Positions 47,879 to 57,084 of a DNA stretch of 64,000 nucleotides are shown in pieces. The position numbers and the translations under genes are program-made. This DNA is from Brachybacterium vulturis. GTDB taxonomy: Bacteria > Actinomycetota > Actinomycetes > Actinomycetales > Dermabacteraceae. The stretch's first letter is position 1. Each line of letters opens with the position of its first letter. The notes below the pieces were generated by a model. It did not search any database and was not told the origin of the DNA. It saw only the letters and a list, made by a program, of their open reading frames with translations. Where the stretch lies: contig NZ_CP023563.1 of the NCBI RefSeq assembly GCF_002407185.1, positions 3,286,001 to 3,350,000 on the forward strand. The letters run 5' to 3'.

Positions 47879-49030
47879 ATGTCAGCGGTCCCCTCCGACT
47901 CCCCCGGCTCCCCCGGTTCCCCGGGACCCGCCCCCGATGCCCGCGAGGCGGAGGACTCGCCGCAGCTGCCCGCGGAACTCTCCTGGCTCCCCGGCGATCT
48001 CGCTGAGCTCGACGCCGAGCGTCCGCCCCGGCTCACCCCCGGTCGTCTCGTCGCCGGGCTCCTCTCCGCGGTGCTGGTGATCGCGCTGCTCGGCTGGGTG
48101 CTGCCGTGGGCCACGGGGGCGAGCTGGGCCGGGATCACCGGCACGCTGCTGGCGCTGCCCGGATGGGCGGTGCCCGCGATGGTGCTGCTCGGGCTCTGCA
48201 CCCTGCTGCTGGAGGCGGTGACGGTGCGCGCCGCGCTCCCGGGAGCGCGCTGGTCCCCGGTGCTGCTGGCGCACCCCGCCGCGGGCGCGACCGCGCTGGC
48301 GATCCCCGGTGGGAGTGTGATCGGACTGGGGCTGATGGGCTGGATCCTGCGCCGCTCCGGGCTGGTGCTGCCGGTGATCCTCACCGGCATCGTCGCCGCT
48401 TCCCTGGTGGAGATGGTGGTCACCTCGGTGCTGATCCCGCTGCTGGGCCTGGCCGCCTACGCACTGAGCCCGGTGCTGGCCCCGGTCGAGGTCTCGCTGC
48501 CCGGGGCGCTGTGGGCGGCGCTGCTGGCCGTCCTGGGTGCGGTGCTCGCCCTGGTCCTGACCCTCGTGATGCTGCGCCGCAGCGTGCTGTCCGCGCTGCT
48601 GGGCCAGCTCGGTGAGCTGGTCCCGGAGCATGTCGCCGGCGCGATCCTCACCCAGCGCGACGTGCTGGTCGAGATGCTGCGACACCGCTGGCCGGCCCTG
48701 GTGGCACCGACGCTCGGCGCCCGGGTGCTGCAGTGGGTCGCGCTGGTGCTCGCGATCGAGGCGGTCGGTGCGCAGGTGCCGCTGCTGCTGACGGTGGCGA
48801 TCTTCGCGCTCGGGCGGGTGCTGTCCCTGGTGCCGCTGACGCCCGGCGGAGCCGGGGTCACCGAGACCGTCGGCGCAGCGGCGCTGGTGGCCCTGGGGGT
48901 CGCAGCACCCGATGCCGCGGCCGCGATGCTCCTGCTGCTGGTGACGATGCTGCTGGTGCCGGTGCTGACCGGCGCGCTCACGACGGTGGTGGCGCTCGCG
49001 TTCGCCCCGGACCGGCGGGAGATCGGCTGA
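47879..49030 (+). CDS. Flippase-like (UPF0104/MprF-AglD type) membrane protein
   Basis: A 383-residue polytopic protein with about eight transmembrane helices between residues ~60 and 375, preceded by a Ser/Gly/Pro-rich acidic N-terminal tail. The C-terminal motif ALGRVLSLVPLTPGGAGVTETV matches the conserved PxxPGGxGxxE segment of lysylphosphatidylglycerol synthase/flippase-like (UPF0104) proteins. These are thought to flip lipids or lipid-linked sugars; the actual substrate is unknown. It is monocistronic and converges on the bldC operon. Confidence 0.82.
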   Translation: MSAVPSDSPGSPGSPGPAPDAREAEDSPQLPAELSWLPGDLAELDAERPPRLTPGRLVAGLLSAVLVIALLGWVLPWATGASWAGITGTLLALPGWAVPAMVLLGLCTLLLEAVTVRAALPGARWSPVLLAHPAAGATALAIPGGSVIGLGLMGWILRRSGLVLPVILTGIVAASLVEMVVTSVLIPLLGLAAYALSPVLAPVEVSLPGALWAALLAVLGAVLALVLTLVMLRRSVLSALLGQLGELVPEHVAGAILTQRDVLVEMLRHRWPALVAPTLGARVLQWVALVLAIEAVGAQVPLLLTVAIFALGRVLSLVPLTPGGAGVTETVGAAALVALGVAAPDAAAAMLLLLVTMLLVPVLTGALTTVVALAFAPDRREIG

Positions 49031-49058
49031 GCCCGAGGGCCTGCACTCCACGGGCGGG

Positions 49059-49535
49059 TCAGGCGTCCTCGTCGTAGTCGGGGGTGTCGATGCCGAGGGT
49101 GTGCGAGGGGTGGGCGAGGATGCCCTCCTCGGCGCCGGGCAGCAGGGGGAATCCGCCGATGCTCGCCCCCTGCTGGGTGCCGACGAACGCGGCGACATCG
49201 GCCACATGCCGGTGCGCCTCGTCACCCCGACCCAGGAACCCGGCACCGGTGTAGCCGCCCAGGCGCCGACCGGTGCTGCGCTCTGCGGCGATCGCGGTCG
49301 CGTCCAGACGTCGGGCGCTCGCACGCAGACCGCTCGCGATGCGACCCAGCTCGGGATACTCCTCCCGCGTCCAGTGCTCGTGGATCTCCGCGCCCACCTG
49401 CCGAGTCCCACCCTCCTCCGCGATGGAGAGGTCCGCGATGGCGTTGGCCAGACGCAGCCGCAGGATCGTGAGCCGATCGGCGGCGCGCCGCAGCGCCTCC
49501 GCCTGCCCCCGCATCGAGCGCGGATCAGCGGTCAT
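49059..49535 (-). CDS. Hypothetical protein, last gene of bldC operon
   Basis: A 158-residue soluble protein of unknown function. The N-terminal half is helical (MRGQAEALRRAADRLTILRL; GLRASARRLDATAIAAERS), in pattern like WXG100 or DUF-type helical-hairpin proteins. The C-terminal half is Gly-rich and ends in acidic YDEDA. No domain is recognised. It overlaps the hydrolase stop by 11 nt, so it is coupled to that gene. Confidence 0.65.
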   Translation of the reverse strand: MTADPRSMRGQAEALRRAADRLTILRLRLANAIADLSIAEEGGTRQVGAEIHEHWTREEYPELGRIASGLRASARRLDATAIAAERSTGRRLGGYTGAGFLGRGDEAHRHVADVAAFVGTQQGASIGGFPLLPGAEEGILAHPSHTLGIDTPDYDEDA

Positions 49536-50562
49536 CGGGCAGCTCCTCCCCGGACGGGGCCGGTAGCGGGGTGCAAGGGTCCTCGGCGTGAGCGGACGCC
49601 CTCATCGTAGGCACCCGCGGAAAGGATGTCTCCAGCCAGTCGTCGAGGATGTCGATCGAGCGGGCCCGGGCATCGGCGTCGGAGAGGAACACGTCATGGC
49701 GGGCACCGGGGACCGCGTCGATCCGCACCTGCGGGCTCAGGGCGGCGGCCGCCGTGGCGAGCGTGCGCACGTTCAGCACCGAGTCCGAGCGGCGCATCTG
49801 CTCGCTGAACCGCGGTCCGATCCGGGAGCGGTCCGCATGGAGCACCAGCACGGGGATCGCGAGCGGCCCGGCGGCGGCCAGGCGACGCTGCCCGTCGATG
49901 ATCGCGTTGAGGGTGACGGCCGGGAACGGATGGCCACCCGGCGGTTTCAGGGCGAGGTCGTAGTCATAGGCGCCGCCGAAGTCCCGGTGGCTGGCGCGGG
50001 CGATGTGATCGCTGCCGGTGGGGAGGATCGGTCGCCGTCGCAGGCGCTCGGCCAGCATCCGCACGGGCACCTGAGCGAGGGCCCGGGTGACCGGCCCCAG
50101 ATGCATCTCGAGCCAGGGGGAGTTCAGGGCGAGGCCGGCCACCGTGCCGGGATTCCGCTGGGCCCACAGCGCGGCGGTGAGGCCGCCGGTGGAATGTGCG
50201 AGCAGCACCGGGGGGCGATCGCGGCCGATGATCCGCAGCGAGGTGCCGATCTCCGCGTCATAGCGGCTGAGATGGTCGATCTCGGTGGCGGTCTGGCCCG
50301 GCAGCAGGCTGCGACCGTGCTTGCGCAGATCCAGTCCCCATACGTCATGGCCCTGGCGGCCCAGATGCTCCATCAGGCCACGATCCAGGACGTAGTCCGA
50401 CCAGCCGTGCATCAACAGGACCGGGGGACGCGGGACGTCCGCCTGCCGCATGCTCCCCGCTTCACGGTGGATCAGGGTGGCGACCAGCGGTCCCTCGTCG
50501 TCGACCCCGAGGTCGATCCGGTGCGTCTCGTACCCCTCCCCCAGGAGCGGATCGGTGCTCAC
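49525..50562 (-). CDS. Alpha/beta hydrolase (lysophospholipase-like)
   Basis: A 345-residue alpha/beta hydrolase. The oxyanion strand LLMHGWSDYV, the nucleophile elbow AHSTGGLTAALWAQ with Ser, the acid in VLHADRSRIG and the His in PGARHDVFLSD form a complete catalytic set. The elbow H-S-T-G-G and the overall layout resemble monoacylglycerol lipases or lysophospholipases. The start GTG 50562 overlaps the bldC stop (GTGA). The longer frame upstream is the shadow of bldC. Confidence 0.85.
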   Translation of the reverse strand: MSTDPLLGEGYETHRIDLGVDDEGPLVATLIHREAGSMRQADVPRPPVLLMHGWSDYVLDRGLMEHLGRQGHDVWGLDLRKHGRSLLPGQTATEIDHLSRYDAEIGTSLRIIGRDRPPVLLAHSTGGLTAALWAQRNPGTVAGLALNSPWLEMHLGPVTRALAQVPVRMLAERLRRRPILPTGSDHIARASHRDFGGAYDYDLALKPPGGHPFPAVTLNAIIDGQRRLAAAGPLAIPVLVLHADRSRIGPRFSEQMRRSDSVLNVRTLATAAAALSPQVRIDAVPGARHDVFLSDADARARSIDILDDWLETSFPRVPTMRASAHAEDPCTPLPAPSGEELPDDR

Positions 50563-50777
50563 ACGTCCTTGGAGCTGTCCCGCAGCAGCTCGGCGACCTC
50601 GTTCCTGCGGTACCGGCGATGACCGCCGAGCGTGCGCATGTACGTGAGCTTGCCGGCCTGTGCCCAGCGCGTGACCGTCTTGGGGTCGACATGGAACATC
50701 TTGGCGACCTCGGCTGGCGTCAGCAGCTCGGTGGAGTCCTCGTCCCCCGCGGAAGGGTCCTCCGTGGTTGAGTTCAT
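50559..50777 (-). CDS. bldC: BldC-family MerR-like transcriptional regulator
   Basis: A 72-residue DNA-binding protein made of a single MerR-type winged helix: LLTPAEVAKMFHVDPKTVTRW (helix-turn-helix) and LGGHRRYRRNEVAELL (wing). It lacks an effector domain, as BldC does; in streptomycetes BldC holds back entry into development by cooperative binding to direct repeats. In this non-sporulating lineage its role is unknown. It is the first gene of a three-gene overlapping unit with the hydrolase and a hypothetical protein. The divergent neighbour is a DUF3073 gene, a common actinobacterial arrangement. Confidence 0.92.
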   Translation of the reverse strand: MNSTTEDPSAGDEDSTELLTPAEVAKMFHVDPKTVTRWAQAGKLTYMRTLGGHRRYRRNEVAELLRDSSKDV

Positions 50778-51096
50778 GGGGCGTGCGACCTTTCACTGCG
50801 GTATTCGGGGCGCCGCCACGCCGGTTCAGCGCGGTCTGGTGCGGGCACCGGCTATAGACTAATCGGTACGCTCAACGTACTGGTAAACAAACCCTCCGTG
50901 TCCGACCAAGATCCTACGTGTCGGTAGCTTAGGCGGATTTCCGGCTCGCCGGAGTCTCCGAAGGGATGTCCGGCACGTCTCACGCCTCGGAGTTCGCCGG
51001 ACCGCAGGACGCTCATGTACCCTGAGATCACGAAACTAATGCCATCTTCCGGGTCGACAAGAACACCCGGCAGCCGACGCACAGGGGGTCAGATCC
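50778..51096. promoter_or_regulatory. 319-bp divergent regulatory region of bldC and DUF3073
   Basis: One of the two longest non-coding gaps in the window. It holds an inverted repeat GTACG-N5-CGTAC at 50866-50880, a minus-strand TATAGC at 50851-50856 as probable bldC -10 (leader ~70 nt), a plus-strand TACCCT at 51018-51023 as probable DUF3073 -10 (leader ~65 nt), and a local AT-rich patch near 50884-50892 (TAAACAAA). A 76-codon minus-strand open frame inside it has no recognisable features. Confidence 0.5.
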
Positions 51097-51297
51097 ATGG
51101 GTCGCGGCCGACAGAAAGCCAAGCACACCAAGGTGGCACGGGACCTCAAGTACTACAGCCCGCCGACGGACCTCACGGCATTGCAGCGCGAACTGCAGTC
51201 CCAGCGAGGCGAGATCTCCAGCGCCGACGGAGACGACCGGGCCGAGGACAGCGACGAGTGGGCCGACGAGGACGCGCCGTCCGCACACCGCCGCTGA
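51097..51297 (+). CDS. DUF3073 family protein
   Basis: A 66-residue actinobacterial protein of unknown function. The opening MGRGRQKAKHTKVARDLKYY and DLTALQRELQSQ are the conserved core of the family. The C-terminal 30 residues are acidic and probably disordered. The ATG has CAGGGGGTC upstream. In actinobacteria this gene is commonly found between bldC and purM, as here. A 19-bp hairpin follows. Confidence 0.9.
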   Translation: MGRGRQKAKHTKVARDLKYYSPPTDLTALQRELQSQRGEISSADGDDRAEDSDEWADEDAPSAHRR

Positions 51298-51329
51298 GGA
51301 CACCGGCATGCGCCGGAGAGCACCGTGAC

Positions 51330-51369
51330 ACAGCACGAGGGCCGACCCACGGGTCGGCCCTCGTGCTGT
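51330..51369. terminator. Bidirectional hairpin terminator, 19-bp stem
   Basis: Arms 51330-51348 and 51351-51369 are perfect reverse complements with a 2-nt spacer. It lies between the convergent DUF3073 and purM genes. No strong T-run. Confidence 0.85.
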
Positions 51370-51401
51370 CTCATGTGCTCGACGGCTGACGATGCCCGGG
51401 C

Positions 51402-52565
51402 TCAGGCCCAGCCGGCATGCTGACCGGCCATCAGCACCGCACCGCCGTCGACGCCCTTGGCGCCGGTGACGACGTGCTCCAGCGCCGAGCCCGGCTCGGG
51501 CAGGGAGTCCTCGCCGACGACCTCCCCGATCACCCGGGCCCCGAGCCCGCGCTCCGCCAGCACCGCGAGCGTCGCATCGGCCGCCTCCGCCTCGACCAGT
51601 GCGACCATGCCGATGCCCATGTTCAAGGTGCCCTCGAGATCCAGCTGGGGCACCGAACCCCACCCGGCCACCCGGGAGAACACCGCGCCCGGCTCCCAGC
51701 GGGAGCGGTCGATCCGGGCGGCGAGGCCCCGTGGCATCACGCGCGCGAGGTTCGCGGCCAGTCCCCCGCCGGTGACATGGCTCAGCGCGTGGACGGCGCC
51801 GCGGGTGCGAGCGTCCCTCAGCACGGCCAGCAGATCCGCGGTGTAAATCCGGGTCGGTTCGAGCAGCTCCTCGCCGAGGGTGCGGCCGAAGTCCGCCACC
51901 GGTGACTCGAGGGAGAGGTCCGCGGCGGCGATCACGGCGCGCACCAGCGAGTAGCCGTTGGAGTGGAGGCCGGAGGCGTCCAGCCCGATCACGACGTCGC
52001 CGTGACGGACCCGCTCGGGGCCCAGCAGCTCTCCGGCCTCGACCACGCCCACCGCAGCGCCCGCCACGTCGTAGTCCTCGGCGGCCATCAGGCCCGGGTG
52101 CTCGGCGGTCTCCCCACCCACCAGCGCGCAGCCGGCCAGTCGGCAGCCCTCGGCGATGCCGCGCACGATGTCGGCGATCCGCTCCGGCACCACGGCGCCG
52201 CAGGCGATGTAATCGGTCATGGCCAGCGGCTCGGCGCCGACGACGATGATGTCGTCGACCACCATGCCCACCAGGTCACGGCCGATGGTGTCGTGGATGT
52301 CCAGCTCACGCGCGATCGCGATCTTGGTGCCCACGCCGTCCGTGGAGGAGGCCAGCAGCGGACGGTCGTAGGACTTCAGCGCGCTGACGTCGACCAGGCC
52401 GGCGAAGGCCCCGATCCCGCCGAGCACCTGCGGTCCGTGGGTCGCGGCGACCGCTTCCTTCATCAGCTCGACGGCGCGATCGCCGGCGGCGGTGTCCACA
52501 CCGGAGTCGGCGTAGGTGATTCCGGAGGAGCGGGAGTCCTCGGGGTGCGGATTCGTGGAGTTCAT
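51402..52565 (-). CDS. purM: Phosphoribosylformylglycinamidine cyclo-ligase
   Basis: Fifth step of purine synthesis, closing the imidazole ring to AIR with ATP. The 387-residue product shows ITYADSGVDTAAGDRAVELM, STDGVGTKIAIA, DIIVVGAEPLAMTDYIA, VGGETAEHPG and HVTGGGLAANLARV in family order. The start ATG 52565 overlaps the purF stop (ATGA); the frame upstream is a shadow of purF. purF and purM form a two-gene operon. Confidence 0.96.
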   Translation of the reverse strand: MNSTNPHPEDSRSSGITYADSGVDTAAGDRAVELMKEAVAATHGPQVLGGIGAFAGLVDVSALKSYDRPLLASSTDGVGTKIAIARELDIHDTIGRDLVGMVVDDIIVVGAEPLAMTDYIACGAVVPERIADIVRGIAEGCRLAGCALVGGETAEHPGLMAAEDYDVAGAAVGVVEAGELLGPERVRHGDVVIGLDASGLHSNGYSLVRAVIAAADLSLESPVADFGRTLGEELLEPTRIYTADLLAVLRDARTRGAVHALSHVTGGGLAANLARVMPRGLAARIDRSRWEPGAVFSRVAGWGSVPQLDLEGTLNMGIGMVALVEAEAADATLAVLAERGLGARVIGEVVGEDSLPEPGSALEHVVTGAKGVDGGAVLMAGQHAGWA

Positions 52566-54049
52566 GCGTCCTTCTCGGCGGCGGGCTGGGATTCGGAACC
52601 CTGGACGATGCCCTGGGCTCGGGCGACGGGCTCGGGCAGGGAGACCGGGTACCTCCCGGAGAAGCAGGCGGTGCACAGCGCCGACTCCGGCTGCTCGGTG
52701 GCGGCGATCATCCCCTCCTCGGTGATGTAGCCGAGGGAGTCGGCGCCGAGCGAGCGGGCGATCTCCTCGATGCCCAGCCCGTTGGCGATCAGCTCGGCCC
52801 GGGAGGCGAAGTCGATGCCGTAGAAGCAGGGCCAGCGCACCGGCGGGGAGGAGATCCGCACGTGGACCTCGGCGGCGCCGGCCTCGCGCAGCATCCGCAC
52901 CACGGCGCGCTGGGTGTTCCCGCGCACGATCGAGTCGTCGACCACCACCAGTCGCTTGCCCTCGATCACCTCGCGCAGCGGGTTGAGCTTGAGGCGGATG
53001 CCGAGCTGGCGGATGGTCTGGGAGGGCTGGATGAAGGTGCGGCCCACGTAGGCGTTCTTCACCATGCCCTGGCCGTAGGGGATGCCCGATTCCTGGGCGT
53101 AGCCGATCGCGGCCGGTGTCCCGGACTCCGGGGTCGGGATCACCAGGTCGGCCTCGACGGGATGCTCCCGGGCGAGCTGCCGGCCCATCTCGGTGCGGGC
53201 CTCGTTGACGCTGCGCCCGGCGATGCGGGTGTCGGGGCGGGCGAGGTAGGCGTACTCGAAGACGCAGCCCTTGGGCACGGGCTCCATGACCTGCTCGGAG
53301 CGCAGTCCCTGTTCGTCGATGACGATCATCTCGCCGGGGGCGACCTCGCGCACGAAGCTCGCGCCGCAGATGTCCAGGGCCGCGGTCTCGGAGGCGACCA
53401 CCCAGCCGCGTTCGAGACGGCCCAGCACCAGCGGGCGGATCCCCTGCGCGTCCCGCGCCGCGTACAGGGTCGTCTCGGTCATCAGGGTGAAGCAGTAGGC
53501 GCCGTGGAGCAGGGGCATCAGCTCGCGCAGCGCGTCCGAGAGGCTTCCCTCGGTGTTCAGCAGTGCGGTGACCAGGGCGGTATCCGTGGTGTTGCCGCGA
53601 GCGATCTCGCCGGTGCGCGGCCTGCCGTGGCGCTCCTCGATCAGGTCCAGCAGCTCCTCGGTGTTGACCAGGTTGCCGTTGTGCGCCATGGCCACGGTGC
53701 CGTCGGGGCGTGGACCGAGCGCGGGCTGGGCATTGGACCAGGTGGAGCCGCCGGTGGTCGAGTACCGGGTGTGCCCGATCGCGATGTGCCCCTGGAGCGC
53801 TTCGAGGGAGGCCTCGTCGAAGACCTGGGAGACCAGGCCCATGTCCTTGTAGACCATGATCTGGGAGCCGTCGCTGGTCGCGATGCCGGCGGACTCCTGC
53901 CCGCGGTGCTGCAGGGCATAGAGACCGTAGTAGGTCAGTTTGGAGACGTCCTCACCGGGGGCGAAGACGCCGAAGACACCGCAGGCATCCTGCGGGCCCT
54001 TCTCCCCGGGGAGCAGGTCATGGGAGAGTTTTCCGTCGCCACGTGCCAC
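52562..54049 (-). CDS. purF: Amidophosphoribosyltransferase
   Basis: First committed step of purine synthesis, forming phosphoribosylamine from PRPP and glutamine. The 495-residue protein begins MARGDGKLSHDLLPGEKGPQ, a propeptide cleaved before Cys23 of DACGVFGVF, the glutaminase nucleophile. HRGQESAG, GHTRYSTTG and the PRPP loop LVVVDDSIVRGNTQR follow. The C-terminal cysteines (AATEQPESALCTACFSGRYP) suggest the iron-sulfur cluster form known from Bacillus. The start is GTG 54049, 6 nt after CACTAT. Confidence 0.97.
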   Translation of the reverse strand: MARGDGKLSHDLLPGEKGPQDACGVFGVFAPGEDVSKLTYYGLYALQHRGQESAGIATSDGSQIMVYKDMGLVSQVFDEASLEALQGHIAIGHTRYSTTGGSTWSNAQPALGPRPDGTVAMAHNGNLVNTEELLDLIEERHGRPRTGEIARGNTTDTALVTALLNTEGSLSDALRELMPLLHGAYCFTLMTETTLYAARDAQGIRPLVLGRLERGWVVASETAALDICGASFVREVAPGEMIVIDEQGLRSEQVMEPVPKGCVFEYAYLARPDTRIAGRSVNEARTEMGRQLAREHPVEADLVIPTPESGTPAAIGYAQESGIPYGQGMVKNAYVGRTFIQPSQTIRQLGIRLKLNPLREVIEGKRLVVVDDSIVRGNTQRAVVRMLREAGAAEVHVRISSPPVRWPCFYGIDFASRAELIANGLGIEEIARSLGADSLGYITEEGMIAATEQPESALCTACFSGRYPVSLPEPVARAQGIVQGSESQPAAEKDA

Positions 54050-54055
54050 TGGTCC

Positions 54056-54061
54056 ATAGTG
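54056..54061 (-). promoter_or_regulatory. -10-like CACTAT, leaderless start of purF
   Basis: CACTAT (minus strand) ends 6 nt before the GTG at 54049. No PurR-type operator was recognised. Confidence 0.4.
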
Positions 54062-54145
54062 CCACAGGCGGCGTGCCGGGCGGCGCGGCGTCCGCGGGGA
54101 TCGGGAGCGATCGTCGCCGGGCCCCGGCGGTCTTCTCCCCAGGGG

Positions 54146-54559
54146 TCAGCGGCGTCGCTTCGGCCCGCGGCGATGCCTGATCGCATCCACCAGCGCGGCG
54201 ATCGCGGCCAGCGGGAGGCCGACGAACACCACGGCCACCAGCATGAAGTTCAGGACACTGCTGATATCCGTGAACGGGAGGAAGAAGGAACCGAGCAGAG
54301 CGACCACGGCCGGCGCGATGAGCGCGAGGGTGACCCAGAATCCCAGGGTCGGGGTGCGGCTCCGGCGCACGTACAGACTGGTGACCTCGCTCTCACCCTG
54401 TGCATCGACCCTCGGCTGCTCGGAGTCCCCGGCGTACTCCGGTGGCTCGGGGATCTCGGCGTGCCCGTTGCTCTGGTGGCCCTCGGGGCGCTCGCCGAAC
54501 TCACCGTTCTCGAGGTTCCCAGGGTTCTCGGCGTTCTCAGGGTCCTTCACAGTGCTCAC
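54146..54559 (-). CDS. Hypothetical two-helix membrane protein
   Basis: A 137-residue protein of unknown function: an acidic Glu/Pro/Asn-rich cytoplasmic tail of ~65 residues, two transmembrane helices (GFWVTLALIAPAVVALLGSF and FMLVAVVFVGLPLAAIAALV) and a basic C-terminus RRGPKRRR. The start at 54559 overlaps the cutC stop. It is probably the last gene of the purA-SCP-cutC cluster. Confidence 0.65.
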   Translation of the reverse strand: MSTVKDPENAENPGNLENGEFGERPEGHQSNGHAEIPEPPEYAGDSEQPRVDAQGESEVTSLYVRRSRTPTLGFWVTLALIAPAVVALLGSFFLPFTDISSVLNFMLVAVVFVGLPLAAIAALVDAIRHRRGPKRRR

Positions 54560-55356
54560 AGTCCTCCAGCGGCGTCGACCGCCGCGGCGACGATCGCCGG
54601 GTCGGTGCAGGTATCGGGTGCGCCGTCCTCGACCGGAGCACCGGGTCTGCGACGCGCGGACAGGTGGACATCGGCCACCCCCGTGCGGCGCACGAGATCA
54701 CCGATGTCGGCCGGGCGCACCCCTCCCCCGGCGCAGATGTCCAACAGCCCCTCCGCGGCGTCGACCATGGCGGCCAGGTCGTCCGCGCCGTCCAGGGCCC
54801 GGGATGCACCCCCGGAGCTGAGCACCCGGTGGATGCCGAGGCCCAGCAGGGTCCGCACCGCGTCCGCCCGCTGCGCACGACCGGGCAGGGCATCGACCGC
54901 GCGGTGGACGGTGAGGGTGACACCTCGCATCGCGGCGCTGCCGGACCTCAGCGCACCGTCCCGGACGGCCTCGATCGCGGGCAGGTCCAGCTCACCGGTC
55001 TCGGTGAGCGCACCGATCACCACGCCGGCCGCGCCCGCGGCGACGCTCTCCTCGGCCTGCTGCGCCATCAGCGCGATCTCGTCGGCCGAATAGGCGAACT
55101 CCTCGGGCCGGTCCAGGAAGTCGCCGTGCTCGGCGCGACAGCGGATCAGCACGTGCACGTCGAAGTGGGGCTTGGCATCCCTCGCTCCGACCAGCGCGGA
55201 GGCGCGGGCCGCGCACTCCTGGACCAGCTGGGCAGGTGGGGTGAGCCCGCCCCGGGCGAGATCCACGCACAGCTCCACCCGGTCCGCGCCGGCATGCGCG
55301 GCGACCTCGAGACCGGCGAGGTCCTCGACGGCAATCTCCACGGCCAAACTCATCAC
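54556..55356 (-). CDS. cutC: Copper homeostasis protein CutC family
   Basis: A 266-residue TIM-barrel protein. Recognisable are VEIAVEDLAGLEVAAHAGADRVELCVDLARGGLTP-type segments in pieces (GADRVELCVDLARGGLTPP), VHVLIRCRAEHGDF, GVVIGALTETGELD and VHRAVDALPG. CutC was linked to copper tolerance in E. coli, but direct copper handling is disputed and the biochemical role is unresolved. It overlaps the SCP-like gene by 4 nt. The neighbouring metal-related genes are not close enough to suggest a function. Confidence 0.85.
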   Translation of the reverse strand: MMSLAVEIAVEDLAGLEVAAHAGADRVELCVDLARGGLTPPAQLVQECAARASALVGARDAKPHFDVHVLIRCRAEHGDFLDRPEEFAYSADEIALMAQQAEESVAAGAAGVVIGALTETGELDLPAIEAVRDGALRSGSAAMRGVTLTVHRAVDALPGRAQRADAVRTLLGLGIHRVLSSGGASRALDGADDLAAMVDAAEGLLDICAGGGVRPADIGDLVRRTGVADVHLSARRRPGAPVEDGAPDTCTDPAIVAAAVDAAGGL

Positions 55357-55784
55357 TCCTTCTGCTCTCGGGCTGGCTGATCCTGGGCCGCCTGCTCACG
55401 GGCGGTGCGCACCGTCCGACGGGGACCGAGCAGCGGCAGCTGTTCGGCCAGGACGCTGCGCTCCCCGCTGGCACGCACGCGTCCCTCGGCCGCTGCCTGC
55501 TGCCAGTCGAGGTCGCCGCTCACCAGCGCCAACCAGGTGGCCGCATCGGTCTCCACCACCGCCGGCGGGGTGCCGCGGGTGTGCCGGGTGCCGGCGATGG
55601 CCTGCACCGCGGCGTAGGGCGGGACCCGCAGCTCGACGGCGCCGCCGGGGTACTCCTCGGCGAACAGCTCCAGGGTGTGGCGCACGGCGGGGGCGAGCAC
55701 CGCGCGACCCGCACCGTCCGGGGCGGTCGCCCAGGAGGTCAGTGCTTGCCGGCCCGCCTCGGGATCGGTACGACGGGTCACCAC
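55353..55784 (-). CDS. Sterol-carrier-protein-like (SCP) family protein
   Basis: A 143-residue protein with the SCP2-like core GGAVELRVPPYAAVQAIAGT, ETDAATWLALVSGDLDWQQA and RVRASGERSVLAEQLPLLGP, matching the short stand-alone SCP family of actinobacteria whose role is unknown but likely involves a hydrophobic ligand. The start GTG 55784 lies 1 nt after the purA stop; a second GTG follows it directly. The frame upstream of it is a purA shadow. Confidence 0.78.
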   Translation of the reverse strand: MVTRRTDPEAGRQALTSWATAPDGAGRAVLAPAVRHTLELFAEEYPGGAVELRVPPYAAVQAIAGTRHTRGTPPAVVETDAATWLALVSGDLDWQQAAAEGRVRASGERSVLAEQLPLLGPRRTVRTAREQAAQDQPAREQKE

Positions 55785-55785
55785 G

Positions 55786-57084
55786 TCAGCGGGTCGCCTC
55801 CGGCAACAGGTCGTGGACGGCGATGGTCGCCGCACGGTCCGGACCCACGCCGATGGCGCTGATCCGGCATTCGGCCAGCTCCTCGAGGCGACGCACGTAG
55901 TTCCGCGCGTTCTCGGGCAGCTCGTCAAAGGTGCGGGCCGCGGAGAGGTCCTCGGTCCAGCCCGGGAGGGTCTCGTAGACCGGGGTGGCGTGGTGGAACT
56001 CGGTCTGGGTCATCGGCACCTCGCGGTGGATGACGCCGTCGACGTCGTAGCCGGTGCAGATCGGCACCTCATCGATCCCGGTGAGCACATCGAGCTTGGT
56101 CAGCACGATGTCGGTGAAGCCGTTGATGCGCACCGCGTGGCGGATCATCAGCGCGTCGTACCAGCCGCAGCGGCGCGGTCGACCGGTGTTCACGCCCACC
56201 TCGCCGCCGACCCGCTGGAGGTATTCCCCCCACGTGTCCTCGAGCTCGGTGGGGAACGGCCCGGCGCCCACGCGGGTGGTGTACGCCTTGACGATCCCGA
56301 TCACGCGGTCGATCCGGGTGGGGCCGATGCCGGTGCCGGTGCAGGCGCCGCCCGCCGTGGGATTGGAGCTGGTCACGAACGGATAGGTGCCGTGATCGAC
56401 GTCCAGGTAGGTGGCCTGGCCACCCTCCATCAGCACCACCTCGTCACGGTCCAGGGCATCGTTCAGCAGCAGCGTGGTGTCCACCACCATCGGCCGCAGC
56501 CGCTCGGCGTAGCTCAGCAGCTCCTCGACGATCTCGTCGACCTCGACCGCCCGCCGGTTGTAGAGCTTGACCAGCAGCTCGTTCTTCTGGCGCAGCGCAC
56601 CCTCGATCTTCTGCCGCAGGATCGACTCGTCGAAGAGGTCCTGGACGCGGATCCCGAGGCGGCCGATCTTGTCCATGTAGGCCGGGCCGATGCCGCGACC
56701 GGTGGTGCCGATCGCCCGCTTGCCCAGGAAGCGCTCGGTGACCTTGTCGAGGGTCTGATGGTAGGGCGCCACGATGTGCGCATTGGCGCTGATGCGCAGG
56801 CGGGCGGTGTCCACGCCACGGGACTCCAGCATCCCGATCTCCTCGAACAGCGCGCCGAGGTGGACCACGACGCCGTTGCCGATGACCGGCGTGACCTGTG
56901 GCGAGAGGATGCCGGCGGGGAGGAGCTTGAGCTCGAACTTCTCGCCGTCGACGACCACGGTGTGGCCGGCGTTGTTGCCTCCGTTGGGCTTGACCACGTA
57001 GTCGACCCGTTCGCCGAGGAGATCGGTGGCCTTGCCCTTCCCCTCGTCACCCCACTGGGCTCCGACGATCACGACGGCGGGCAT
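55786..57084 (-). CDS. purA: Adenylosuccinate synthetase
   Basis: GTP-dependent conversion of IMP to adenylosuccinate for AMP synthesis. The 432-residue product shows [19 protein letters not shown] (catalytic Asp and P-loop), [12 protein letters not shown] with the catalytic His, [14 protein letters not shown] and [15 protein letters not shown]. The usual EGAQG before LDVDHG is GGQAT here, a small variation in a variable position. The start ATG 57084 has CCAGGAGTC upstream; the extra N-terminal codons are not conserved. It leads a cluster with the SCP-like gene and cutC. Confidence 0.97.
   Translation of the reverse strand: MPAVVIVGAQWGDEGKGKATDLLGERVDYVVKPNGGNNAGHTVVVDGEKFELKLLPAGILSPQVTPVIGNGVVVHLGALFEEIGMLESRGVDTARLRISANAHIVAPYHQTLDKVTERFLGKRAIGTTGRGIGPAYMDKIGRLGIRVQDLFDESILRQKIEGALRQKNELLVKLYNRRAVEVDEIVEELLSYAERLRPMVVDTTLLLNDALDRDEVVLMEGGQATYLDVDHGTYPFVTSSNPTAGGACTGTGIGPTRIDRVIGIVKAYTTRVGAGPFPTELEDTWGEYLQRVGGEVGVNTGRPRRCGWYDALMIRHAVRINGFTDIVLTKLDVLTGIDEVPICTGYDVDGVIHREVPMTQTEFHHATPVYETLPGWTEDLSAARTFDELPENARNYVRRLEELAECRISAIGVGPDRAATIAVHDLLPEATR

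Noticed and set aside
50852-51082. 76-codon minus-strand open frame in the bldC/DUF3073 gap
   Set aside because: No ribosome binding site or homology seen, and it covers both candidate promoters.
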